From assembly GCA_947498065.1 (NCBI GenBank), contig CANMIS010000004.1, positions 434,001-498,000 of the forward strand: DNA of 64,000 bases, written 5' to 3'. A program made the translations under genes and the position numbers. Of this stretch, positions 45,132 to 54,853 are shown piece by piece. Below the pieces are notes generated by a model. It was not told where the DNA came from. It was given only the letters and a program-made list of their open reading frames with translations, and made no database searches. This DNA is from an uncultured Erythrobacter sp. Lineage in GTDB: Bacteria; Pseudomonadota; Alphaproteobacteria; Sphingomonadales; Sphingomonadaceae. How positions within the stretch are numbered: position 1 is the first letter of the stretch; each line of letters opens with the position of its first letter.

Positions 45132-46664
45132 TTAGCGTTCTTTGGTGGCAGAGAATTTGAGCTCTGGGTTCTTCTCTTCCTGATAATTCACGTCCCACGG
45201 GCTCTTGGCCATGAACACCAGATCTCCGTCGCGGTCTTTGGCGAGGTTCGCGCGGTTGAAGCTCTCAAAGTCGGCAAGCGCCTGGCCCTCACCTTTGACC
45301 CAGCGGGCGGTAGCAAAAGGCGCAGCCTCTAGCCCTGCCTCCACCTTATATTCCGCCGACAGCCGCGAGATCAGCACTTCCAGCTGAAGCTGGCCGACCA
45401 CGCCGACAATATGCTGCGCGCCAAGCTCCGGATAAAACACCTGGATTACACCCTCTTCGCTGAGGTCATCCAAGGCTTTGCGCAGCTGCTTGGTCTTGGT
45501 CGGGTCTTTAAGCTGGACCCGGCGCAGGATCTCAGGCGCAAAATTGGGTAGGCCAGTGAAGCGAACTTTGTTTTGCTCGCTCAGCGTGTCGCCCACGCGC
45601 AAAGTGCCGTGGTTTGGAATGCCGATAATATCGCCTGCTTCCGCAGTATCAGCGATCTCGCGGTCCTGCGCGAAAAACAGGATCGGGGAATGGATCGCAA
45701 TCGGCTTGCCGAGGCCAGAAGGGGTGAGCTTCATGCCGCGCTTAAACGTGCCGGACACTTGGCGCATAAAGGCAATCCGGTCCCGGTGATTGGGGTCCAT
45801 ATTGGCCTGAACCTTGAAGATGAAGCCAGTGACCTCGTCATGCTCGGGCGTGATCTGATCATCGCCTGCTGGCTGCGGACGCGGCGGCGGCGCGTGCTTG
45901 GCAATCGCATCGATCAGTTCGGTAACGCCGAAATTCTTAAGCGCCGATCCGAAATAGACCGGGGTCAAATCGCCATTACGATAAGCCTCAAGGTCAAATT
46001 CGGGATAGCCCACTTGCGCCAGCTCAGCCTCTTCGGCCCATTCAGCGGGAATGTCTGGATTGGCATCGCGGGTGCCAAGGAATTCCTTTGACGGGCCTTC
46101 AGGGCGGCTAACAGCGCCGCTCTCAAAATCGAGCACGCCTTCAAATTGGCCGCCCATGCCAATCGGCCAGCCTTGCGGGCTGACATCCAGCGCCAGAATC
46201 TCGGCGACCTCGTCCATCAATTCAAAACCTGGGCGCCCTTCGCGGTCGACCTTGTTGATGAAGGTGATGATCGGCACGCTGCGCAGGCGGCAAACTTCGA
46301 ACAATTTGCGGGTCTGCGGCTCAATACCCTTGGCCGCATCGATCACCATCACCGCGCTGTCGACCGCGGTCAGCGTCCGGTAGGTGTCCTCGGAAAAATC
46401 CTCGTGACCCGGCGTGTCGAGCAGGTTGAAGGTGATCTTCTCACCGTCATACTCTTTTTCAAAGGTCATCACCGACGAGGTGACCGAGATACCGCGCTGC
46501 TGCTCGATCTTCATCCAGTCAGAACGCGCCCGCCGCGCTTGCCCGCGCGCCTTCACCTCGCCCGCCAAGTGAATAGCGCCGCCTTGCAGCAACAGCTTTT
46601 CGGTCAGCGTGGTCTTACCTGCATCGGGGTGAGAGATGATCGCGAAAGTGCGGCGATTGGACAT
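45132..46664 (-). CDS. prfC: Peptide chain release factor 3
   Basis: 510 residues. The GTPase motifs are G1 SHPDAGKTTL, G3 DTPGHEDF and G4 NKVDR; the RGISVTSSVM switch and the C-terminal FYPELGAQHIVGVVGQLQLEVL are typical of RF3. It releases RF1/RF2 from the ribosome after termination using GTP. The alphaproteobacterial presence is patchy but not unusual. A 156-base gap with a TTACC...GGTAA dyad separates it from the divergent lipoprotein gene. Confidence 0.97.
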   Translation of the reverse strand: MSNRRTFAIISHPDAGKTTLTEKLLLQGGAIHLAGEVKARGQARRARSDWMKIEQQRGISVTSSVMTFEKEYDGEKITFNLLDTPGHEDFSEDTYRTLTAVDSAVMVIDAAKGIEPQTRKLFEVCRLRSVPIITFINKVDREGRPGFELMDEVAEILALDVSPQGWPIGMGGQFEGVLDFESGAVSRPEGPSKEFLGTRDANPDIPAEWAEEAELAQVGYPEFDLEAYRNGDLTPVYFGSALKNFGVTELIDAIAKHAPPPRPQPAGDDQITPEHDEVTGFIFKVQANMDPNHRDRIAFMRQVSGTFKRGMKLTPSGLGKPIAIHSPILFFAQDREIADTAEAGDIIGIPNHGTLRVGDTLSEQNKVRFTGLPNFAPEILRRVQLKDPTKTKQLRKALDDLSEEGVIQVFYPELGAQHIVGVVGQLQLEVLISRLSAEYKVEAGLEAAPFATARWVKGEGQALADFESFNRANLAKDRDGDLVFMAKSPWDVNYQEEKNPELKFSATKER

Positions 46665-46766
46665 AGGTTTAGCTTAAAGCACCGTTGGACATGGAGCGCG
46701 CGCCTTAGCCGCAAGCGCTGAACCCGTCTACATCCCCCTAAGCGAGCCCCGCGCGGCGTCTTCAGT

Positions 46767-46780
46767 TTACCGACTGGTAA
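46767..46780. promoter_or_regulatory. Perfect dyad resembling a TetR-type operator
   Basis: TTACC, GACT, GGTAA: a 14-bp palindrome centred between divergent prfC and a lipoprotein gene, 41 bases before the lipoprotein ATG. The TACCGACTGGTA core resembles operators bound by TetR-family repressors. No regulator gene is adjacent. Confidence 0.35.
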
Positions 46781-46820
46781 GATCGATCTGCGAAATCAGG
46801 CTAACGAATAGGGGGCGCTA

Positions 46821-47423
46821 ATGTCGATTTACAGAATTCTTCTTTCCGGTTTCTTTGCCGTCTTGCTGTCTGCATGCGGGGCATCGGGTCAGTACTTCGA
46901 GAAATCTCCGGAAGAAGTGGCGAAAGCACTGAAAGGCGCGAAGCTGCCAATAGCTATCCTGGGGCGCAGTGTTGTTGGCGAGACCGTCACGAACCCTAGC
47001 CCCAATACGTTTGTGATCACTGCAAACGATGAACTGGGCGGCGATATCTTTCGGATCGTCGCGACCATTGTACCTGACGGCGATGGCACGCGTGTAACTT
47101 CGAAGTTTGAGCAGCTTCACAAGACAGTAGGAAGCCAGGACAACTCCATGGCCCAGAAAGCGGCCGAAGAACAGATCGCCTCGACCATCGAGGGGCGCGC
47201 CTTCGATATGATGTTCGCCACTTCCCCTGCCGCCAAAGCCGTACTCAGCGCGCAGGGCGGAAAAGTTCAAGAACGGATCAACGCCGCCAATGAGACTATG
47301 GTCGCGTTCAGTGAGATGGAACGCGAGATGGCCGCACAAGAAAAGCGCGAGAAGTTTGAGAAGGAATACGGCGAAGACTGGGGCGCAAGCGGCTCAGCCG
47401 CAGATGACGGCTGGGGCGATTAG
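46821..47423 (+). CDS. Hypothetical lipoprotein
   Basis: 200 residues. The lipobox ends LLSAC19. The mature part has a SPEEVAKALKGAKLP segment and a strand-rich middle, then a Lys/Glu-rich coiled-coil-like end with the Gly/Asp-rich tail SAADDGWGD. No family was recognised. It is probably anchored in the outer or inner membrane facing the periplasm. A TTACC dyad sits in its upstream region. It is convergent with pheT. Confidence 0.7.
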   Translation: MSIYRILLSGFFAVLLSACGASGQYFEKSPEEVAKALKGAKLPIAILGRSVVGETVTNPSPNTFVITANDELGGDIFRIVATIVPDGDGTRVTSKFEQLHKTVGSQDNSMAQKAAEEQIASTIEGRAFDMMFATSPAAKAVLSAQGGKVQERINAANETMVAFSEMEREMAAQEKREKFEKEYGEDWGASGSAADDGWGD

Positions 47424-47468
47424 ACCAAGGCAATATTGCTCAGCCGCCTAGTTTCGACCGCGCGGGGC

Positions 47469-49883
47469 TTACCCGCGCAGTTCCGCTCCTTGTTTGGCTG
47501 CAGCTGCGACAATCTTGTCCGAAATCTCGGCCAGTTCTGCATCCTTGAAGCTCTTTTCGCCGGGCTGCAGAGTTACCTCGATCGCGAGTGACTTTTGGCC
47601 CTCGGGCACGCTGCCGCCTGTGAACAGGTCAAACACCCGCGCGCCCACGATGTTCGCCTTATCCGCACCCTGAACCGCGCGCAGCAGATCGCCCGCCGCA
47701 AGTGCCTCTGGCACCAGAAACGCAAAATCGCGCGTCACTGATTGCAAGGCTGGCGGGGCAAAGCTTGGCCGCGCGAAGCTGACCGGGCCTTTGCCCGCCT
47801 TCTTCGACGGGATTGCATCAAGGAATATCTCCACCGCAGCAACCGGGCCAGCCATGTCGAACGCCTTCAGCGTCGCGGGATGAAGCATGCCGAAGCGCGC
47901 CAGCACCTTCTTTGGCCCAAGCCGCAATGTCGCCGATTGCCCCGGGTGGAATTGACCGCCCGTTCCCTCTGCCACCGGCTCCATCACCATCAATCGGTCC
48001 GCAGGCGCGCCAGCAGCCTCGAGCAATTGAATCGCCGCCGCCTTTGCATCAAATGCGTCAAACTGTGCGGCCTTGCCCGCTGCCCAGCCGCGCTGCGTCT
48101 TGTCACCCGCGAGCACGAGGCCAAGCGTTGGCCGCTCGTCGCTCATGCCGTTTTCCCCGCGGAAATAGCGCCGCCCCAGCTCAAACAGCTGCGTGGTGCT
48201 GGCCCCGTGATCCGCATTGCGCTGAGCCGCCATGAGCAGGCCAGGGATCAGCGAGGACCGCATGGCCTTCATGTCTTCGCTGATTGGGTTGTCGAGCACC
48301 CACAGCTGCTCACCCTCTGGCGCAAAATGCTCGGCTGCATCGCTGGGCAGGAAAGACCAGGTGATCGCTTCGTCAAAGCCGCTGGCCGCCGCCGCGCGGC
48401 GCAATTTGCGCTCGAGCAGCTGCGCCAGTGTCGCTGTTGGCCGGGCCACCCCGTCCATGCGCGGCAAGGCCACGCTTTCCACCTTATCGAGGCCGTGGAT
48501 GCGCACGACTTCTTCGACGAGATCAGCTGCGCCTTCGATATCATTGCGGCGCAAAGGACAGGTTACAGTCCAATTGTCATCAACCGCGAAGCCGAGGCTT
48601 TCCAGGATGCGGCGCTGCTCATCATCGGGCACGTCAACGCCGCCAAGCCGAGAGGTTAGCCCCGTATCGAGCGCAACGACCAGCGGCTCGCTAGGCGCAA
48701 TGCCGGCGCGCACGCTCTCGCTTGCTTCGCCGCCTGCCAGCTCAACAATCAAACCAGTGAGTAGGTCGAGACCATCGTCCAGAAACTCAGGGTCAACGCC
48801 GCGCTCAAAGCGAGTGCGCGCGTCCGATGCAAGACCCAGCTTGCGCCCGGTCACACCGATGCGGGCCGGGTCGAAATAGGCAATCTCGAGCAACAGATCA
48901 GTGGTGTCGTCGGACACGCCGGAGTGCTCACCGCCCATGATCCCGGCAATATCGTGAACCTGCGCATCATCCGCGATCACGACCATGCTTTCATCAAGCG
49001 TGTAGGTTTTCTCATTGAGCGCCAACACTTGCTCGCCCGCCTTCGCGCGGCGCGCCACAACCGCGCCAGACAGCTTTGCCAGATCATAGGCGTGCGCCGG
49101 GCGGCCAAAGGCCAGCATCAGGTAATTGGTGAGATCAACCAGCAGTGAGATCGGACGCTGACCGGCACTGATCAGGCGCTGCTGCAGCCACTCTGGCGAG
49201 GGTGCGTTTTTCACGCCCTTTATCACCCGGCCGTGGAATGCGGGGCAGCCTTCCGGATAATCCGTGCGAACTTCAACCGGGCACGCGCCAGATGCCTCAA
49301 ATTTTGGAAAAGCAATCGGCTTCAGCGTGCCAAGACCCGCCGCCGCCAAATCGCGCGCAATTCCGTATACGCCCATGCAATCGGGGCGATTCGGCGTGAT
49401 CGCGACATCGATGATCGGCGAGGAACCCTGGTAGTCGGCAAAAGCGTGGCCGACGCTCGCATCATCCGGCAATTCGATAATACCATCGTGCTCATCGCCC
49501 AGTTCCAGCTCGCGCACGGAGCACATCATGCCGTTGCTCTCTACGCCGCGGATCGCGCTTTTGCGAAGCTGCATACCATTGGCGGGCACCACCGCGCCGG
49601 GCAGACCCAGCACGCCCTTCATTCCCGCTCGCGCATTGGGCGCACCGCACACAACCTGCAGCGGATCACCCTCGCCCGTGTCGACACTCAGCACTTGGAG
49701 CTTGTCGGCATCAGGGTGCTTTTCAGCGGTTAGAACTTTGGCCACTTTAAAGCCCGCGAGCCTCTCGGCCGGGTCTTCAACGCCTTCAACCTCAAGCCCG
49801 ATTGCGGTCAGCGCATTGGTGATCTCGCTGAGCGTAGCATCGGTTTCGAGGTGGTCTTTGAGCCATGTGACGGAGAACTTCAT
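47469..49883 (-). CDS. pheT: Phenylalanyl-tRNA synthetase beta chain
   Basis: 804 residues, the usual bacterial PheT length. Domains in order: tRNA-binding (OB) fold at ~39-155 with [18 protein letters not shown], the B3/B4 editing region with [15 protein letters not shown]5, the class-II-like core ([17 protein letters not shown]), and a C-terminal FDX-ACB domain ([19 protein letters not shown]). It pairs with PheS to charge tRNA(Phe). The start overlaps the pheS stop by four bases. Confidence 0.97.
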   Translation of the reverse strand: MKFSVTWLKDHLETDATLSEITNALTAIGLEVEGVEDPAERLAGFKVAKVLTAEKHPDADKLQVLSVDTGEGDPLQVVCGAPNARAGMKGVLGLPGAVVPANGMQLRKSAIRGVESNGMMCSVRELELGDEHDGIIELPDDASVGHAFADYQGSSPIIDVAITPNRPDCMGVYGIARDLAAAGLGTLKPIAFPKFEASGACPVEVRTDYPEGCPAFHGRVIKGVKNAPSPEWLQQRLISAGQRPISLLVDLTNYLMLAFGRPAHAYDLAKLSGAVVARRAKAGEQVLALNEKTYTLDESMVVIADDAQVHDIAGIMGGEHSGVSDDTTDLLLEIAYFDPARIGVTGRKLGLASDARTRFERGVDPEFLDDGLDLLTGLIVELAGGEASESVRAGIAPSEPLVVALDTGLTSRLGGVDVPDDEQRRILESLGFAVDDNWTVTCPLRRNDIEGAADLVEEVVRIHGLDKVESVALPRMDGVARPTATLAQLLERKLRRAAAASGFDEAITWSFLPSDAAEHFAPEGEQLWVLDNPISEDMKAMRSSLIPGLLMAAQRNADHGASTTQLFELGRRYFRGENGMSDERPTLGLVLAGDKTQRGWAAGKAAQFDAFDAKAAAIQLLEAAGAPADRLMVMEPVAEGTGGQFHPGQSATLRLGPKKVLARFGMLHPATLKAFDMAGPVAAVEIFLDAIPSKKAGKGPVSFARPSFAPPALQSVTRDFAFLVPEALAAGDLLRAVQGADKANIVGARVFDLFTGGSVPEGQKSLAIEVTLQPGEKSFKDAELAEISDKIVAAAAKQGAELRG

Positions 49884-50980
49884 GCGCGCGCTCCTACACC
49901 GGCAGAGAGGGTCGGCTGATCAAACGGCGAGAAGCCATAGTGCGCCAGCCAGCGCGGATCGCCATCGAAGAAAGCGCGTAGGTCGTTCATGCCGTATTTA
50001 AGCATGGCGATGCGGTCGATCCCGAGGCCAAAAGCAAAGCCCTGATATTCGTCCGGGTCGATCCCGGCGAATTCGAGCACCCGGCGATTCACCATCCCGC
50101 TCCCGCCCAGTTCCATCCAGTCATAGCCCGGCTCGTCACCGTGCCCGCCGACCACGCGTCGATTCCCTTCATTGGAATAGCCAACATCGACTTCGACGCT
50201 GGGCTCAGTAAACGGGAAGTAGCTCGGGCGCAGACGCAGGGTGATATCTTCGCGCTCGAAGAACGCCTTGAAGAATGTCTCCAGCGTCCATTTGAGATGG
50301 CCGAGGTGAATGTTCTTGTCGATCACCAGGCCCTCGACCTGATGGAACATCGGCGTGTGGGTCGCGTCGCTATCGCTGCGATAGACACGGCCCGGCGCGA
50401 TCAAGCGGATCGGCGCGCCTTGTTCTTTCATGCTTCGGATCTGCACCGGCGACGTGTGTGTCCTGAGCAGCATAGAGCCGCCATCCGCCGCCTTGTCCGG
50501 GAAGTAGAACGTATCGTGCATCGCGCGCGCAGGATGGCTCTCATCCATGTTGAGCGCGGTGAAGTTGTGCCAATCGTCCTCGATCTCTGGACCTGTTGCG
50601 ACCGCAAAGCCGAGATCGGCGAATATCTCGGCCAGCTCGTCCATCACCTGGCTCACCGGGTGGACCGAACCCATAGCGGTGTCCGGCGCGGGCAGAGTAA
50701 GGTCGAGCGTTTCGCTGGCCAGCTGCGCTTCGAGTTCAGCAGCCTCCAGCGCTTGCCTTTTCGCCGCAATCGCATCGGCCACCTCGGCGCGGATCGCCTG
50801 AATCGCGGGCGCTGCTTCGCTGCGCTCTTCCGGGCTCATCTGGCCCAAAGTCTTCAGCGCCAGGCTCACCCAGCCTTTTTTGCCCAGCGCACCAACGCGC
50901 TGTTCTTCCAGCGCGTCGAGCGTATCAGCCGCAGAGATTGCCGCGAGCGCGGCGTCTTTTTGTGATGTCAATTCAGTCAT
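49880..50980 (-). CDS. pheS: Phenylalanyl-tRNA synthetase alpha chain
   Basis: 366 residues. An N-terminal coiled coil is followed by the class-II core: motif 2 near [12 protein letters not shown] / [20 protein letters not shown] and motif 3 in [14 protein letters not shown]. Phe binding uses the [10 protein letters not shown] region. Normally pheS follows rplT directly; here a 1.2-kb AraC-type regulator gene lies between them. Confidence 0.97.
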   Translation of the reverse strand: MTELTSQKDAALAAISAADTLDALEEQRVGALGKKGWVSLALKTLGQMSPEERSEAAPAIQAIRAEVADAIAAKRQALEAAELEAQLASETLDLTLPAPDTAMGSVHPVSQVMDELAEIFADLGFAVATGPEIEDDWHNFTALNMDESHPARAMHDTFYFPDKAADGGSMLLRTHTSPVQIRSMKEQGAPIRLIAPGRVYRSDSDATHTPMFHQVEGLVIDKNIHLGHLKWTLETFFKAFFEREDITLRLRPSYFPFTEPSVEVDVGYSNEGNRRVVGGHGDEPGYDWMELGGSGMVNRRVLEFAGIDPDEYQGFAFGLGIDRIAMLKYGMNDLRAFFDGDPRWLAHYGFSPFDQPTLSAGVGARA

Positions 50981-51085
50981 GGTCTAGCCCAAAGGTTTGA
51001 GCCGGTCCGCTAGCGGGATTTCGCCGCCTTGGCAAAGCGCGAATTGCGCATTGCGGCGAAGATCGGCGCATCACTTGCGCCACGC

Positions 51086-51991
51086 CTATCGCAGCGGCTT
51101 GTCCAGCGTCTGCGCGGCGCTGCCCCAAACCCGCGCGCGGGCCTCCATGAAAGAGGCCAAAATGGGATGCTCAAGAGCGGCATAATCGCTCGGGTTCATG
51201 GTCATGAACTCGCGGAACTCGCGGGTGAACTGAGCTTGATCGTGATAGTGATCGTCCATCGCCTCGGTCCACAGCCGCTTATCATGCAGCATCCAGTCCG
51301 ACAGGCTGCGCATGAAGCGCTGTCGGCGGATCAGGAGCTTTGGGGCAAAGCCAAAATAGCGCCGGCAAACCCGCTCAAGCGTGCGCACGCTGATCCCGCT
51401 CGCCTGCGCCAAGTCATCGACTGTGTTGAGTTCGGGTTCGACCAGCGCCTTGTGCACGCGCGCGATCTTGGGTTCATCACGGTTGGGCCGCATCAGCGCG
51501 CGCATCGTGTCTTCAATCGCGGCCAATTGCTGCTCGTCGCTCGCGCTTTCATCGCACAAGGCATCAGCCAACCCCTCGAACTTCGCAAAGGCGGGATGCG
51601 TAGCGCCGTCGCAGCCGACATTGGCGAGCTCACGCGCGTCAACATTGATGAACCGCGCCCAGCCCAGCGGCAGGAAGCCGATGCCCCACATGCGCGATGC
51701 GCCAAGCTCAAACTCGCATGGCAGGGAGCTTGGCCCTGTTGCCGTAAAGCGCGATCCGGAAAGCTGCGATGTGCCAATGGTGGCCGTCGGACGGCTGCCG
51801 CCGAAGAAGCGGATGTTGGCCCATTCCGGCTGCAGATGGTCTTTGACGGTTTTGCCATCTTCAACCTCCAGCACCAATTGGTAGAAGGTCGTGAAGCAGC
51901 CATCGAACTCTGGCGAAGGCGAGTAGAACTGACTGCGGACGGTGAAGTCCGCATTGCTTTTGCCTATATGTCTCGTCCTCTGCCCACCCAT
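51086..51991 (-). CDS. AraC family transcriptional regulator (between rplT and pheS)
   Basis: About 301 residues. The C-terminal double helix-turn-helix is clear: DDLAQASGISVRTLERVCRRYFGF, then DQAQFTREFREFMTMNPSDYAAL. The N-terminal ~190 residues are a sensor region with no recognised ligand motif (GTSQLSGSRFTATGPSS, GIGFLPLGWARF). It sits on the same strand as rplT and pheS, 105 and 150 bases from them. An ATG at 51991 is chosen; the ribosome site is weak. Confidence 0.88.
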   Translation of the reverse strand: MGGQRTRHIGKSNADFTVRSQFYSPSPEFDGCFTTFYQLVLEVEDGKTVKDHLQPEWANIRFFGGSRPTATIGTSQLSGSRFTATGPSSLPCEFELGASRMWGIGFLPLGWARFINVDARELANVGCDGATHPAFAKFEGLADALCDESASDEQQLAAIEDTMRALMRPNRDEPKIARVHKALVEPELNTVDDLAQASGISVRTLERVCRRYFGFAPKLLIRRQRFMRSLSDWMLHDKRLWTEAMDDHYHDQAQFTREFREFMTMNPSDYAALEHPILASFMEARARVWGSAAQTLDKPLR

Positions 51992-52141
51992 TCGCTGGGT
52001 TTGGCGCAAGTGTCGCGTTTTTACAAGTTTGGCGCGTTTCTACAAACGAAAGGGCGCCAGCCTCTATGGCCAGCGCCCTCTCCGTTTTGCGTTTCCTACA
52101 CGGCTCTGCGCGGCTGCGCATGCCATGCTGAGAGCGCTGGC

Positions 52142-52501
52142 TTAAGCTGGCAATGCCGCCTTCGCCTGAGTGATGATCGACTTGAACGCCGCTTCTTCGT
52201 TCATGGCCAGGTCCGCCATGACTTTGCGGTCAAGCTCAATACCCGCCAGCTTCACGCCGTGCATGAACTGAGAGTAGGTCAGGCCTTCAGCGCGGACAGC
52301 CGCGTTGATGCGCTGGATCCAGATCGCGCGGAAGCTGCGCTTCTTCGCTTTACGGTCGCGGTAGGCGTATTGACCGGCCTTCTCGACCGCTTGGCGCGCA
52401 ACGCGAATGGTGTTCTTGCGGCGACCGCGATAGCCCTTGGCTTGTTCGAGTAGACGCTTGTGCTTTTGGCGTGTGGTGACGCCGCGTTTAATGCGAGGCA
52501 T
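52142..52501 (-). CDS. rplT: 50S ribosomal protein L20
   Basis: 119 residues, starting [16 protein letters not shown], the standard L20 start. It binds 23S rRNA early in 50S assembly. It follows rpmI by 39 bases. In many bacteria L20 also represses its own operon by binding the leader mRNA; a hairpin in the rpmI leader is noted separately. Confidence 0.99.
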   Translation of the reverse strand: MPRIKRGVTTRQKHKRLLEQAKGYRGRRKNTIRVARQAVEKAGQYAYRDRKAKKRSFRAIWIQRINAAVRAEGLTYSQFMHGVKLAGIELDRKVMADLAMNEEAAFKSIITQAKAALPA

Positions 52502-52540
52502 ATGTAGTATCCTTCAGATTCAGGGGAGCTTAGTCAGCTC

Positions 52541-52744
52541 TTAGTCAAGCCCGTAAGGCGCCCATTTCTTGATCGTCCGTGCATCCGGGTCTGAAGCGAC
52601 CGAGGTGCCACGGTTTTGGCGGATATACTTCGCATTGTGGCTCATCAGACGGTGACGCTTACCAGCGACACCGTGCTTGACCTTGCCAGTTGCGGTGATT
52701 TTGAAGCGTTTCTTCACACCGCTTTTGGTCTTCAGCTTGGGCAT
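52541..52744 (-). CDS. rpmI: 50S ribosomal protein L35
   Basis: 67 residues: [17 protein letters not shown] is the usual L35 start. AAGGAG precedes this ATG, so an in-frame start eight codons earlier is rejected. infC, which precedes rpmI in many bacteria, is not present upstream; instead a hairpin-rich element and an unrelated hydrolase are found. Confidence 0.98.
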   Translation of the reverse strand: MPKLKTKSGVKKRFKITATGKVKHGVAGKRHRLMSHNAKYIRQNRGTSVASDPDARTIKKWAPYGLD

Positions 52745-52777
52745 TTCGTTCTCCTTTATCAGAGACACGTTCTAATC

Positions 52778-52805
52778 GGCCCTGGCAGCCCTAATGAGCC
52801 AGGCC
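52778..52805 (-). promoter_or_regulatory. Leader hairpin of rpmI-rplT
   Basis: In the mRNA GGCCTGGC pairs with GCCAGGGCC (one bulge) around an 11-base loop, ending about 25 bases before the rpmI ribosome site. It could be a ribosomal-protein autoregulatory structure, but the sequence alone does not show L20 binding. Confidence 0.35.
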
Positions 52806-52836
52806 AATCGCTTGATTCGTGTCGTTGAAGTCGCGC

Positions 52837-52865
52837 CACATAAGGGCCACGGCGCGTGTAGGCAA
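52837..52865 (-). promoter_or_regulatory. Candidate promoter for rpmI-rplT
   Basis: Reverse strand TTGCCT (52865-52860) and TATGTG (52842-52837) with 17 bases between. Transcription would begin near 52830, about 85 bases before rpmI. The match is moderate. Confidence 0.4.
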
Positions 52866-52892
52866 GCGTTTTGGTAGGATAGGAAGGGAGTC

Positions 52893-53153
52893 TTTGTGTT
52901 CCGCACACCATCCGGTGTGCGATGTCCTCGCGGCTTGCGGGCAAGCCCGCGCCGCTCCGGGCGGGCGTGCGCCCTTGCGAGACCTGCGGTCTCGACCCAT
53001 TCCCGGCCAGCGGTCTTGCGCCAAGCGTCTTGGAGCTTTGCATCTGGCTTGGTCGCGGAGCACGGCGCGCAGCGCCGCAAGGCCCTCGTGGCCGCCCGCA
53101 GGGCCGCCAGGGCCGAGGACATCGCACGCTGGATAGCGTGCGGAACCACAAAC
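52893..53153. repeat. Hairpin-array element with inverted terminal hairpins
   Basis: About 260 bp without a believable gene, in the 623-bp gap between rpmI and the amidohydrolase gene. Both ends carry the same unit in inverted orientation: TTTGTG(G)TTCCGCAC... and ...GTGCGGAACCACAAA, each with an 8-pair hairpin (52902-52921 and 53123-53142). Further perfect stems lie at 52930-52955, 52978-52994 (CGAGACC/GGTCTCG), 53021-53033 (CCAAG/CTTGG), 53063-53077 (CGGCGC/GCGCCG) and 53081-53105. The two end hairpins differ at two base pairs, both compensated. Short overlapping frames on both strands here are artefacts of the GC-rich palindromes. It could be a MITE-like repeat or a structured RNA. Confidence 0.75.
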
Positions 53154-53367
53154 AACTCCTCTCCCATCCCCACTCCGTTCATCGCTGCTGAAGCACGCTT
53201 GGAACGGCTGGAGCACAGTACAGGGCCAAAAAACCAATCGATCACAGACGCGCTGATTGATCGATTTAGTCGATTAGTGAGGCTGTCAACGAAGACTGAG
53301 GGTATCATGCCCAGCGTTCTGCCGCCGACATACCAGTGTAGGAAAGCGCTTTTCCCAAGCGTCTAAA

Positions 53368-54843
53368 TCAATGCTCAGAAACTCCGGAATCCGCATAATC
53401 CGACGCGAGGAACCCATATGCAGTATCCATCACCGCTGAATAAAACGATCCGCGAAAATGCGCGTCGTACCGATCAACCGCAGCATCTATATCTTGACGT
53501 GAATACTGCCGCCCGTTCACGAACATAATATCCCATCGTAAAACCTTGCCTAGCCCGGCACTGGGATCGTCTTTGAAGATGAGCAGATCAGCGTGAGCGC
53601 CCACAATCACCTGACCTATTTTCCCTGGATCAATGTAGTGGCCGTTAGTGTGAGTTGCAGCTCTCAATGCCGCCTCATCGCTACCCATTGCCTGGGCTAT
53701 GAGCGCCAATTGCTGGTGCATCGCTTCGCCCGGAATCACATAAGGCATCACCACATCCGTCCCGATCAAGACATCAACGCCTTGCTCGTGCGCTTGCCGA
53801 ATAAAATTCAATCCGACGTCTTTCGCCGCGAGTTCAGTTTGAACCTCAGCCTCGGTCTCAGCATGAGAAACAACGCTCGGCCAAACTCGCTTCCAAAACC
53901 CGGGCAAATGCTCAAATCCAGCCGACGGTGGGAAGCGTTTGGCATCAAAAACCGTGAGCCGCGACATCGCATTGGCGTTGGTGGGTAGAAAGGCAATCTC
54001 ATTGGCCTTCATCACCCCGATCACGTCGCTCACATCATCCCCGCTCATATCAATCAAGTCCTGGGCCTTATACGCCCAGCCTGCCGGCGCGGGCTTCTTA
54101 AGGTACGGAATTCCCGTATAATGTTGGCTTTCAAAACGAGTGATTGCGTCGAACGACATGGCAGTCGGCGTGTGCCCCACCAAAGGCAATTCCTGGCGCT
54201 CAGCTTCGGCTGCGATGGCATCGAACACTGGCGCTGAAACCCCGCCGTAAACTTTGATGCAGTCCACTCCGATCTCGGCGTGGTTTGCGACGGCAGAACG
54301 AGCCTCATCTTGAGTAGTAATCTCGAGTGCTCCCGGTACTTCGGGTGGACTGCCCCCCAAAATACGGCCGCACTGATACATACGCGGTCCGACCAGATTG
54401 CCATCGTTGAGTTTCGCTGCAAATTGCGGAAGTGATCCGTCAAGCTGACCCAGATCGCGGACCGATGTAACACCATATTTGAGGTACAGAAGCGCGAAGA
54501 GCTCTTGGTTGCCAATGGCCAGTTCGGGCGGCGTGTGAACATGAGCATCTATCAGACCCGGCATCACGACACAGCCATTGCAAAGCGGAGTAGGGTCGGA
54601 TGGTTTCGTAGGCGCAATATCGACTATCACACCGCCCGCTATAGTTATGGTCTGCCCGGCAATGAGATCGGACCCTGGGTTCCAGATCGACACATTCGAA
54701 AGGACGGTGTCCTCTTGCTCTGGCACATCAAGGCTGGGCGGCTGCATGGCGAGATAAATCGCAAACAGAGCCGCCGCGAGGATCACCCCGAGACATAGCA
54801 AAGCAAAGCCAATACGCTTCGCATACCGTAAAGTGACCGCCAA
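53368..54843 (-). CDS. Membrane-anchored amidohydrolase family protein
   Basis: 491 residues. An N-terminal hydrophobic helix (FALLCLGVILAAALFAIYLAM) anchors or exports it. The metal site of the amidohydrolase superfamily is seen: GLIDAHVHTPPE (His-x-His), KVYGG (Lys), VGHTP and QHYTG (His), and GTDVVMPYV (Asp). This is the imidazolonepropionase/prolidase-like subgroup. The substrate is unknown; periplasmic peptide or lactam hydrolysis is possible. Confidence 0.85.
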   Translation of the reverse strand: MAVTLRYAKRIGFALLCLGVILAAALFAIYLAMQPPSLDVPEQEDTVLSNVSIWNPGSDLIAGQTITIAGGVIVDIAPTKPSDPTPLCNGCVVMPGLIDAHVHTPPELAIGNQELFALLYLKYGVTSVRDLGQLDGSLPQFAAKLNDGNLVGPRMYQCGRILGGSPPEVPGALEITTQDEARSAVANHAEIGVDCIKVYGGVSAPVFDAIAAEAERQELPLVGHTPTAMSFDAITRFESQHYTGIPYLKKPAPAGWAYKAQDLIDMSGDDVSDVIGVMKANEIAFLPTNANAMSRLTVFDAKRFPPSAGFEHLPGFWKRVWPSVVSHAETEAEVQTELAAKDVGLNFIRQAHEQGVDVLIGTDVVMPYVIPGEAMHQQLALIAQAMGSDEAALRAATHTNGHYIDPGKIGQVIVGAHADLLIFKDDPSAGLGKVLRWDIMFVNGRQYSRQDIDAAVDRYDAHFRGSFYSAVMDTAYGFLASDYADSGVSEH

Positions 54844-54853
54844 ACTGTTTCCC

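Noticed and set aside
51029..52453. 474-codon forward open frame antisense to the AraC gene and rplT
   Set aside because: It runs antisense through rplT, which is certain, and its translation has the Arg/Leu/Ala-rich composition of a shadow frame with no domain.
52772..53366. Several overlapping 90-180-codon frames on both strands
   Set aside because: All read through the hairpin array; they are rich in Arg, Ala, Pro and Gly, mirror one another across the palindromes and have no convincing ribosome sites.
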